This document shows positions 1 to 6,776 of a stretch of DNA of 10,219 bases, piece after piece; position 1 is the first letter of the stretch; each line of letters opens with the position of its first letter. The position numbers and the translations under genes were made by a program. Source of the DNA: a candidate division WOR-3 bacterium. GTDB taxonomy: Bacteria; SDB-A. The DNA lies in assembly GCA_016934535.1 (NCBI GenBank), contig JAFGSQ010000067.1, positions 1-10,219 on the forward strand. The letters run 5' to 3'. Under the pieces are notes generated by a model that saw nothing but the letters and a program-made list of their open reading frames with translations, did no database searches and was not told where the DNA came from.

Positions 1-938
1 TGTTTGGAAAGGGCTTCGATCTTATTTTCGTTGTGGGCTATGTCTATAAAAACACCTGAAGAAATCTCTTCGAATCTTCCCGCAAAACTCAAATTGCCCA
101 TTTTATAAAGAGCTTCGGAAATTTTATTGTCTCCGCAGAAATGCCGGAAAATTTTAAGCGAAAGAGAGGCGTTTGCTATTTGATGCTCCTGTCCAAACAA
201 TTTTGAATCTTTTTCTGATTTGCTGGCGTAATCACGGATCATCTTTGTGTTTTCTTCATCCAAAACGAACATTTCGGTTTCATTTTTACGGCAGAATTGC
301 CTGAATATCTCCAATGTCTCTTCGTCTGTTTCTCCGGTGAATAAAGGTCTGTTTTTTCTTATGATTCCGGCTTTTTCAGACGCCCTTTGCCATTTCTGCT
401 CTCCGAGGCTCAAAGGATGATCGTAACCTACGGAAGTAATGACTGCGGCTTCAACGTCCACTGCCGTGAGCCTTTCGTATCTTCCGCCGCAGCCGGTTTC
501 AAGAAAAGCCCACTCTACGCCGTGCTTCTCGAAAATCAACAGAGCTGCGAGAACGCATATCTCGCTGAACGACAGGGGAGTCTGTGGATTTTTTGAATAA
601 CGCTTCAAACAAAGGGGCAGAAGTTTATTTTCCCATACTTCGGTAATCTCTCGAGCCTCGACTGTTTTACCCTGGACGGAAAATCTTTCCCTGAAGTCGA
701 AAAGATGTGGATTTGTGAACGATCCTGTTTTGTGATTTACGGAGAAAGAGGCTTCCAGAAAACGGCAAACCGATCCTTTGCCGCTCGTTCCGGCTATTTG
801 AATGAATTTTGTCGGGTGTTTTCCATGCCATATCTCGCCAAGAATTTCTTTCATCATTTCGAATCTGTAAAATCTCTCCGCCATCCAGTCAGCATGGAAA
901 ATCTGATCTACGGCTGTGTAATAAGTGAAATCAGGCAT
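1..938 (-). CDS. folC: FolC, folylpolyglutamate/dihydrofolate synthase (C-terminus off the left edge)
   Basis: Cytoplasmic Mur-ligase-fold enzyme that uses ATP to add glutamate to folates (and often to dihydropteroate). 312 complete codons are visible. Seen motifs: P-loop AGTSGKGS (residues 49-56), a TNPHL segment (75-79) matching the family TSPHL, CGGRY (150-154), ITSVGYDH (167-174) with the metal-site His, EKAGI (188-192) with the Lys that is carbamylated in the family, and GRFE...DIAHN (287-303) at the start of the C-terminal domain. FolC is usually about 420-430 residues, so roughly 100 are missing. The start ATG lies 9 bases after the gatD stop with no good Shine-Dalgarno site, suggesting translation depends on ribosomes leaving gatD. 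The loop after GGRY reads ERLTAV where the family usually has DATN, so substrate preference could differ. The family assignment is secure. Confidence 0.93.
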   Translation of the reverse strand, partial: MPDFTYYTAVDQIFHADWMAERFYRFEMMKEILGEIWHGKHPTKFIQIAGTSGKGSVCRFLEASFSVNHKTGSFTNPHLFDFRERFSVQGKTVEAREITEVWENKLLPLCLKRYSKNPQTPLSFSEICVLAALLIFEKHGVEWAFLETGCGGRYERLTAVDVEAAVITSVGYDHPLSLGEQKWQRASEKAGIIRKNRPLFTGETDEETLEIFRQFCRKNETEMFVLDEENTKMIRDYASKSEKDSKLFGQEHQIANASLSLKIFRHFCGDNKISEALYKMGNLSFAGRFEEISSGVFIDIAHNENKIEALSK

Positions 939-947
939 AACAGTCAG

Positions 948-2330
948 CTATTTGTGGATTTTGCTCAAAAAATCTTCAATTTCCGGAATCCCGCCCTGAA
1001 ATATGAGATACCCGTTGTAAGGTTCCCTTTCCGTAATCTCATCAGAAACCGGTGATAGCATTATCTTTTTGACTTCATCCAAGTCGCTTGTCTGACCGAG
1101 CGCCCATCCTAATTTTATGTAGGCCACTTCCGGCAGCATGTTTTCTGCAGGCACGACCCCCAAGCTCATTAGGTCTCTGCCCGTGTCGTAAACGAACATG
1201 TGAACGTATCCCCAAAGCGTTTGAACGGTCATGAACATCGCGACATTCTTTTTTGCCGCTCTCTCTATGGCAGGATAAAGAGGTTTGTTGACGTGACCGA
1301 GACCGGTTCCAATGATGATAATACCCTTGTATCCGTTGTCGACAAGTGAATCTATCATGTCGGGAGCCATGTTCGGATAATAATAAATCATGGCGACTTT
1401 TTCTTCGAAAAAAGGGATTATGTTAGCCGTTTTGTCGGATCTTCTTTTTTTGTACGTCTTTCTGATAGGCGTTATTTTATCTCTGTCGACCATAGCTATC
1501 GGAATGTCGCCTATGGTCCTGAAAGTCGAACGGTATGAGGAGTGCATTTTTCTAACTCTCGTCCCGCTGTGAAGCAGTCCGAATTTGTCTGATGTCGGAC
1601 CGAACATACAGACCATAACTTCTGCAATGTCTGATTCAGCGGCGGTTTTTACGGCGTGAATCAGGTTGAGGGCGGCGTCGGAAGACGGCCTGTCGGAGGA
1701 TCTCTGCGATCCGACCATGACTATAGGGACAGGTGAGTTCTGGACCATGAAAGAGAGTGCGGCGGCCGTGTGGTGCATCGTGTCCGTGCCGTGACCAATG
1801 ACTATGCCCTGAGTTCCTTTCTTTATTTCTTCTCCTATCGCGATGGCGAGTGTTTTATACTGCTGGGGACCCATATTCTCGCTGAATACGGCAAAAAGTT
1901 TTTCAGTCGTGAGGTTGCAGATGTCAGCCAGTTCCGGAACCGCTCCGTAAAGTTCTCCCGGAGAAAAAGCGGGTATCACTGCGCCTGTTCTGTAGTCGAG
2001 TCTGGAGGCGATAGTGCCGCCGGTTCCGAATAATTTTATGGCGGGTTTATCAGGCGAGAACGGGAATTCCTTTTCGGGAATTTTGTAGTGAGCCTCTTTG
2101 TACCCGACGTCCTCGATAGCCGCGATGATGTCAGCTGATATACCTATGTTATAGCCGCTGGGAATTTTTAATACAATGTGCCTGTCGTCGTCGTTTACCG
2201 ATCTGGGGAGTATTATACCTCTGAATTCGCCTCTATTTGTCTTGACGACGGCATCTGTCCATACGGGCACGTTGAATTTTTTAAGGACTTTGAGTGAGGC
2301 TCCTCTGTATCCTTTGTAAATCTCTAGCAT
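948..2330 (-). CDS. gatD: GatD, Glu-tRNA(Gln) amidotransferase subunit D (asparaginase-like, archaeal type)
   Basis: Amidase subunit of GatDE: it hydrolyses glutamine (or asparagine) to release ammonia, which is passed to GatE to amidate Glu-tRNA(Gln). The protein is 460 residues; archaeal GatD is about 435. Residues 1-90 form the GatD-specific N-terminal beta domain (GYRG, ILPRS, KIPSGYNIGI). It is followed by an L-asparaginase core with GTGGTIAS (102-109), HGTDTM (180-185), RSSDRPSSDAA (210-220) and VRKMHSS (259-265). The expected catalytic Thr106, Thr182, Asp183 and Lys261 are all present. The N-terminal domain separates it from ordinary type I asparaginase. I chose the start at 2330 because it forms a TAATG junction with gatE, has a GGAG box 8 bases upstream and begins where the family does. 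An ATG at 2405 would add 25 residues read through the end of gatE and was rejected. Confidence 0.96.
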   Translation of the reverse strand: MLEIYKGYRGASLKVLKKFNVPVWTDAVVKTNRGEFRGIILPRSVNDDDRHIVLKIPSGYNIGISADIIAAIEDVGYKEAHYKIPEKEFPFSPDKPAIKLFGTGGTIASRLDYRTGAVIPAFSPGELYGAVPELADICNLTTEKLFAVFSENMGPQQYKTLAIAIGEEIKKGTQGIVIGHGTDTMHHTAAALSFMVQNSPVPIVMVGSQRSSDRPSSDAALNLIHAVKTAAESDIAEVMVCMFGPTSDKFGLLHSGTRVRKMHSSYRSTFRTIGDIPIAMVDRDKITPIRKTYKKRRSDKTANIIPFFEEKVAMIYYYPNMAPDMIDSLVDNGYKGIIIIGTGLGHVNKPLYPAIERAAKKNVAMFMTVQTLWGYVHMFVYDTGRDLMSLGVVPAENMLPEVAYIKLGWALGQTSDLDEVKKIMLSPVSDEITEREPYNGYLIFQGGIPEIEDFLSKIHK

Positions 2331-2342
2331 TAAGAAATCTCC
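2330..2342 (-). promoter_or_regulatory. gatE-gatD translational coupling site (TAATG plus GGAG)
   Basis: On the minus strand GGAG (2342-2339) sits 8 bases before the gatD ATG (2330-2328). The gatE TAA stop (2332-2330) shares its last A with that ATG. This decides the gatD start and suggests the two subunits are made in equal amounts by coupled translation. Confidence 0.8.
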
Positions 2343-4288
2343 GCGTTCAATTCTCTGAGCGGGATGTTGCCCAAAGAAACTGTTTTTAATTTTCCCATGA
2401 GCCATCTGCTTTCGGCTTTTTCGTCTTTTGATTTCCTTATTTTTGAAAAGTTTTTCCTGAGTTCCGGGACAAGAGAGAGTATTTCGTTTTTTTCTGTTCT
2501 GACGAAACCCGAAAGTGCAAAAAGTGATTCAATTTCCATGTTAGGATTTTCGATTAGTATTTTTGAAACATCGCGTATCTTTTCGAAATTTATGGAATGA
2601 GACTGCATGTGGCTGAAAATCTCGGATAATCTGACGTAAGGGAAATTTTTACCGGTTTTACCTTCGAGATTTTTAATGAAATGTCCGAACAGGCACGAGA
2701 GAAATTTCTGATGAATTCCGAAAAGTAAATTAATTTCTTCGAGCACAGGCATGAGATTTTTCTTGAGCATATAATTTTTAACGTCTTCGGGGGCATCCCA
2801 GGAGTCGAGTTGATCAAATCTTTCTTTTACCGGCACTGGGAGCTTGGCTTCAATATTTTCTACATATGTGTTTTCAAGGGGGATGGGAGCTGAATCAGTG
2901 TCCGGGTACATTCTGTCAGGACCGGGAAGAACTCTTTCGAAAATCGTCGTTCCGTCGGGCATGCCTTTTCTCGTTTCACCGGGAACACCGTCGAACAGAA
3001 GAAGACATCTTTCTTCAACGGCCTCGAGAGCGGTTTTCATGTCTTCCTCTGGTCCCCAGAATACAAGAACAGAATCTCCTCTTTCGCAGTGCAAAGCTCT
3101 CGATATTTCGTTGAGCATTTTTTTATTTTGACTGAATTGACCGTCTTCGGAATGAATGAGGTTGGGTTTTTCCAAACCGGCGATGACTTTAAGCCTTCCG
3201 CTCAATTCGTCAGAAAAATCCTTTCCGGGTGATGTGAAGAAGGAAAGAATTCCTTCGAATCCCGGCAGGCGAATCGCGCGGGCGGATAAAATTTCCCTGC
3301 CGTAAGCTTTCGTGTGTGAATGGGGAAGATCGAGTCTGTCCGGATCTATTGCCGCGGAAAAAATATGCCAGTTTTTTTTGTTTCCGAAACGTTTTATAAG
3401 GATTTTTTGTATTTCGAGCAGAGCTTTCTGGCGGAATGCCTCATTGTGAACCAGCCACGGGAAGTAACTTATTTTGGATATTCCCTTAAGTTCGACGCGT
3501 GTTCCGCCTGAGACGCTGACATTGACGTCCTGCCTCGTCGCTCCGATGCCCGTTCTTACTTTTCCGGTGCTTCTGGTCAGGAATCTTATGTATTGACCGG
3601 CTTCGACGACCTCGAGGGGATCGAGCATGTCCGGATAAGTCACTGTTTCGATGAGAGGCATTCCGAGCCTGTCTGTCGTGTAAATCCTGTCGTGCCTGAA
3701 ATCCGAGACTTCCCTGCAAGAATCCTCTTCAAGGCTGAGCTGAATAATTCTCACGTCTTTGTTTTTGAGAGGGATTTTGCCTTCAATGCCTACTATTGCC
3801 GTCCTTTGAAATCCCGTAGGTATGCTTCCGTCGAGATATTGCTTTCTCGTAATGTGAAGTTCTCCGACAATGTTTGTCCTCAAAAGACAGGCTATCTCAA
3901 CGGCTATGTCCAATGCGTTTAAATTGACTGAAAAAGGGGGTGTGTCGTCAATTTCGTAAGTACAAGTCGTTTCTTTTCTTATTCTGTATATTATTTTTTT
4001 TCTCGTTTTGAATTCCATCAGAGCCGTACCGTCGTATTCACCCAGTTCGCTCAAAGTGGGCCGCATGTGCCTGATCAGTTCAGCTTCGAAATATCCGGGT
4101 TCAAAATAAATTCCCGCCGGACAGCGGCAGAACAGTTTTTTATCTGTTAAAAGCTGTTGATGGACTTCGAGACCGCATTTGAAACCCAGTGACGTATAAG
4201 TGTCATTGACGGCGCTTTTGTAAGGGACGTAGCCGGTCAAAGCCCTTGTTTTTTGTATGTTTTCTTCACGATTGAAATAATCTTGCAT
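2330..4288 (-). CDS. gatE: GatE, Glu-tRNA(Gln) amidotransferase subunit E (kinase/transamidase, archaeal type)
   Basis: tRNA-binding subunit of GatDE: it phosphorylates Glu on Glu-tRNA(Gln) with ATP and transfers ammonia supplied by GatD. The protein is 652 residues, slightly longer than the usual 620-635. The GatB/E catalytic core carries GLEVHQQL (39-46), LFCRCP (52-57), RPTLSELGEYD (76-86), DGSIPTGFQRT (153-163), QLSLEED (183-189), TDRLGMPLIE (205-214) and TRQDVNVSV (251-259). The AspRS-type GAD insert that marks GatE rather than GatB lies around 270-440 and ends in FDGVPGETR (432-440), PDGTTIFERVLPG (444-456) and RMYPDTD (459-465). The rest is the helical/YqeY-like tail that reads the tRNA. 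About 30 residues precede the usual family start. No downstream Met fits, so ATG 4288 was kept although it has only a weak AGAAG upstream. First gene of the gatE-gatD-folC operon. Confidence 0.96.
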   Translation of the reverse strand: MQDYFNREENIQKTRALTGYVPYKSAVNDTYTSLGFKCGLEVHQQLLTDKKLFCRCPAGIYFEPGYFEAELIRHMRPTLSELGEYDGTALMEFKTRKKIIYRIRKETTCTYEIDDTPPFSVNLNALDIAVEIACLLRTNIVGELHITRKQYLDGSIPTGFQRTAIVGIEGKIPLKNKDVRIIQLSLEEDSCREVSDFRHDRIYTTDRLGMPLIETVTYPDMLDPLEVVEAGQYIRFLTRSTGKVRTGIGATRQDVNVSVSGGTRVELKGISKISYFPWLVHNEAFRQKALLEIQKILIKRFGNKKNWHIFSAAIDPDRLDLPHSHTKAYGREILSARAIRLPGFEGILSFFTSPGKDFSDELSGRLKVIAGLEKPNLIHSEDGQFSQNKKMLNEISRALHCERGDSVLVFWGPEEDMKTALEAVEERCLLLFDGVPGETRKGMPDGTTIFERVLPGPDRMYPDTDSAPIPLENTYVENIEAKLPVPVKERFDQLDSWDAPEDVKNYMLKKNLMPVLEEINLLFGIHQKFLSCLFGHFIKNLEGKTGKNFPYVRLSEIFSHMQSHSINFEKIRDVSKILIENPNMEIESLFALSGFVRTEKNEILSLVPELRKNFSKIRKSKDEKAESRWLMGKLKTVSLGNIPLRELNAEIS

Positions 4289-4374
4289 AAAATCTTCTGT
4301 TATTATAGGATTGATGACTATATATCAAAATCAGGTACAAAGCAAATGCAATTGCCCGAACAAAAGAGGTTAAA
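4289..4374. other. 86-base divergent intergenic region
   Basis: This gap separates gatE (minus) from the outer-membrane protein gene (plus) and must hold the promoters of both operons. The minus-strand promoter is listed separately. On the plus strand only weak matches are visible, for example TTGATG at 4311-4316 with TACAAA at 4336-4341 (19-base spacer), which would overlap the gatE promoter. No clear operator palindrome or riboswitch is seen. Confidence 0.5.
4302..4328 (-). promoter_or_regulatory. Candidate promoter for gatE-gatD-folC
   Basis: The minus strand carries a perfect TATAAT (4307-4302) with TTGATA (4328-4323) 15 bases upstream. The boxes match the sigma70 consensus well but the spacer is short. 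Transcription would begin near 4295, about 7 bases before the gatE ATG, giving a nearly leaderless mRNA. The -10 box is convincing; the -35 is less so. Confidence 0.5.
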
Positions 4375-5721
4375 ATGACGAAAGAAATTTACAAAGTTTT
4401 CGCGGCGGTTTTAATGTTACTTTTGCCGGCGGCTTTTTATGCCGGAGTATGTATACCGGGAGTTGGTTGTTTTTCAGGAGTTGAAGGCTGTGAGATTACT
4501 ACGCCCTGGTATAATCCCGGCTACCTCTATACATATCAGAAAGCCATCGAAAAAAACGCCGTCGGTGTTGAGTACGGAGAAAGATTCCCGGGAACCGACA
4601 GATGGGGATTCCTGCATTACCGTCTCGGTAAAAATTACATCGGGCTCGCCGCCAACAGAAAGCAGTATTTGGGCGGTTACCCGTTCGACACGACGTATTT
4701 CAGACCCAGGATATCTGCGCCCAACGATGTATTCCCTTACATGCTCGATTCGATAAAACCGCCGACTTATCTGGTCGACGTCATCGTATCCAGAAATATG
4801 TTCGGCGGGGGAGCGGGGCTCAATGTGCATTTCGGTTCCAAATCCCAGGAAAGCGAATACGATTATTTCCTGACTCAGAGCCACATAAAAGCAGAACCGA
4901 GTTCAAATTCATTCGGAGCGATTTTAGGGATAGACAATAAAAGTTACTACATCACAGCAGGCTTTGACTATCTGACGTGGAATTCCGATTTTGAGATTGT
5001 CGACACTTTAAACGACACTAATTTCGTCGATTTCGAAAACACTTACACCAGCGCGAATTTAAATTTTCAGTACAAAAAATGGATAGACCAGACAAGATAC
5101 ATAACATTGCCGACTCTTTCATTCAACTATGATAACGGCAGTGAGAATTTTTCATCGCGAGAACTGGGACACGCGCTAAATCCGGAAAACGAAAGAAACA
5201 AATACTCATTGACTACGGGTCTAGCTTTTGACGACATGGGAATCCCGAATTCGTTCAGCGTCGGAGTAAATTTTATTTACACAAGAACCGTGAACGAATT
5301 CCAAATGGACACGGTTTTCACGGATATGGCAGCCGACACTATTTTCAGAACACTGCCGGGAAAAGCGACTATTGACGAGTACACTTTTCCCCAGATGTAC
5401 TTTTCGGCTAATTTCTTTATATGGAAATGGCTGAGCGCCAACGCTTCTGTGAATTACTCTATAAAATACACGTCGTCTGACGTAGAAAGATCATACGCTG
5501 AGCTGGACGGAGGATCTTACGTCCTGAGAAAAACTCTACAAAAGAAAACCGGTTTTGAAAGGGAAATTTCATTCGATCTCGGGGCGGAGATAACTGTTCT
5601 CGAAGACCTTAAAATCAATTTTGTTGTCGACGACAAAATTCTTTTTGACGAACCATATTTGATCTCGGGAGACAAGTCTTTTTTGATTGTTACAAAGATC
5701 ACGGCTTGGTACCAGTTCTGA
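4375..5721 (+). CDS. Predicted outer-membrane beta-barrel protein
   Basis: A 448-residue exported protein that I do not recognise as a named family. Residues 1-23 are a signal peptide with a Lys-bearing start and a hydrophobic core (AAVLMLLLPAAFYA). The remainder is rich in alternating polar and aromatic/hydrophobic residues in short stretches, as in beta-strands of an outer-membrane barrel, and the chain ends in ITAWYQF, a C-terminal Phe typical of BAM-inserted proteins. Three Cys (26, 32, 39) cluster just after the signal peptide in a Gly-rich segment. They do not form a good lipobox and could make a disulfide-linked plug or periplasmic stub. ATG 4375 is preceded by AGAGGT at 4365-4370. It is the first gene of the plus-strand operon and ends 23 bases before the transglutaminase-like gene. 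A role as the outer-membrane partner of those exported proteins is inferred from position only. Confidence 0.72.
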   Translation: MTKEIYKVFAAVLMLLLPAAFYAGVCIPGVGCFSGVEGCEITTPWYNPGYLYTYQKAIEKNAVGVEYGERFPGTDRWGFLHYRLGKNYIGLAANRKQYLGGYPFDTTYFRPRISAPNDVFPYMLDSIKPPTYLVDVIVSRNMFGGGAGLNVHFGSKSQESEYDYFLTQSHIKAEPSSNSFGAILGIDNKSYYITAGFDYLTWNSDFEIVDTLNDTNFVDFENTYTSANLNFQYKKWIDQTRYITLPTLSFNYDNGSENFSSRELGHALNPENERNKYSLTTGLAFDDMGIPNSFSVGVNFIYTRTVNEFQMDTVFTDMAADTIFRTLPGKATIDEYTFPQMYFSANFFIWKWLSANASVNYSIKYTSSDVERSYAELDGGSYVLRKTLQKKTGFEREISFDLGAEITVLEDLKINFVVDDKILFDEPYLISGDKSFLIVTKITAWYQF

Positions 5722-5744
5722 AAAGTATTTTTTGATTCATCCGC

Positions 5745-6776
5745 ATGTCCGTTCTGAATCTTATACTCTTTGTTCTCTTTTATGCAGGGCGTGAACCGGT
5801 CACCTCTACCGATCAGTTCTCAGACGACATCGGATGGATCATGGAGAATATACAGGAAAAAGTTATAGGCTCGGAAGAGAGCCTCGTCATATTTCATTCG
5901 GTCGAATATTACCTAAAGTCTGCTGAAAGATATGAGTGGTCCGACGAAATTCCTGAAGACATTAGAAAAAGATACGTCCTTTATCCGAGGCTTTCTCAGG
6001 AACCCCTTGAAGATTACAGGCCATTTTTTTATGATATCCTCGCCGACAGCCTTGACACCTGTCAAAACTCTGCTTCAGCCGCGGAGACAATATTCAGATG
6101 GTCTTCTTCTGTTTTGAAATTCAAACAGACGTCGAGGAGGGACCAGGGGCCTTTGGAGACTTATTATTCGGGTTACGGAAGGTGCGAAGAACTGATGATT
6201 TTTTCCGCGTCAGTCTGCAGGACATTCGGTATTCCGGCCCGGCAGGTTTATGTCCCTTATTGGTCTTTCACGGACAACAATCACGCATGGACGGAGGTTT
6301 TTGTCGGCGGAGAATGGCATTACATAGACGAAGGCGCCGTTCTCGATGAAACCTGGTTCAGCGATTATCTTGAAAAAACGGCTCTTGTTCTGGCCGTTTC
6401 GCCGGGAAGACCGGAAAATGAAGATATTGTCAGAGAGTACCATGACGCTTCGCTGATAAACAGAACTAGAAATTACGCTCCTTCGGGCGTTCTCTTATTT
6501 ATTGTTACAGAAGACGGAGAACCAGCTGAAAGCGCGCGAGTGTCTGTGTGCGTTTATAATTGGGGCGCATTGAGGGAAATTGCCGGTGGATTCACGGGAA
6601 AAGACGGATTATATTCCTTGACCCTGGGTTTGGTGAGCGTGTTTGCTTTTTCTGAAAAAAAAGGAAAAACGGCATTCGGTATTTATACTCCGCTTGACTC
6701 CGACACCGTGCGTTGCCTTCTCGATCTGGGAACTTATTCCTGGACGGACACGTCGTTTTTTCTGAGGATCAAATGA
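5745..6776 (+). CDS. Exported transglutaminase-like protein with intact Cys-His-Asp triad
   Basis: A 343-residue protein. The N-terminus (LNLILFVLFYAG) resembles a short signal peptide, placing it in the periplasm or on the surface. Residues about 85-200 form a transglutaminase/papain-like core: Cys147 in GYGRCEEL, His180 in NNHAWTEVF and Asp195 in WHYIDEG, with GIPAR (162-166) between them as in the family. Such proteins act as peptidases, amidases or cross-linkers, so the reaction cannot be stated. Residues about 245-330 look like a carboxypeptidase-regulatory/Ig-like beta-sandwich (VTEDGEPAESARV, YNWG, TGKDGLYSL), usual in secreted members. An in-frame TGA just upstream makes ATG 5745 the first possible start. 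No Shine-Dalgarno is visible, so coupling to the upstream barrel gene is likely. The stop overlaps the next start as ATGA. Confidence 0.85.
   Translation: MSVLNLILFVLFYAGREPVTSTDQFSDDIGWIMENIQEKVIGSEESLVIFHSVEYYLKSAERYEWSDEIPEDIRKRYVLYPRLSQEPLEDYRPFFYDILADSLDTCQNSASAAETIFRWSSSVLKFKQTSRRDQGPLETYYSGYGRCEELMIFSASVCRTFGIPARQVYVPYWSFTDNNHAWTEVFVGGEWHYIDEGAVLDETWFSDYLEKTALVLAVSPGRPENEDIVREYHDASLINRTRNYAPSGVLLFIVTEDGEPAESARVSVCVYNWGALREIAGGFTGKDGLYSLTLGLVSVFAFSEKKGKTAFGIYTPLDSDTVRCLLDLGTYSWTDTSFFLRIK

Noticed and set aside
705-1055. Plus-strand open frame of 116 codons
   Set aside because: It is antisense to the folC start and gatD end, both supported by conserved motifs; it has no recognisable product.
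948-2330. GatD read as a plain type I L-asparaginase
   Set aside because: The GatD-specific N-terminal domain and the adjacent gatE with its GAD insert identify it as the amidotransferase subunit.
948-2405. Longer gatD start at 2405 (25 extra residues)
   Set aside because: The extra residues are the last codons of gatE in another frame, do not match the GatD N-terminus, and the 2330 start has a GGAG site and a TAATG junction.
3593-3922. Plus-strand open frame of 109 codons inside gatE
   Set aside because: It overlaps the most conserved part of gatE and has no independent support.
4444-4455. Lipoprotein signal on the barrel protein at Cys26
   Set aside because: The residues before Cys are Ala-Gly-Val; Val at -1 does not fit a lipobox, and the protein has barrel-like character with C-terminal Phe.
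4474-4884. Minus-strand open frame of 136 codons inside the barrel gene
   Set aside because: It is a shadow of the barrel protein frame, has no ribosome binding site and no family resemblance.
5722-5744. Terminator between the barrel and transglutaminase genes
   Set aside because: There is a short T-run but no stable hairpin before it.
6713-6772. Upstream in-frame start for the pseudo-transglutaminase
   Set aside because: It would put 20 polar residues before an evident signal peptide and lies inside the preceding gene; the ATG at 6773 has its own GAGGA.
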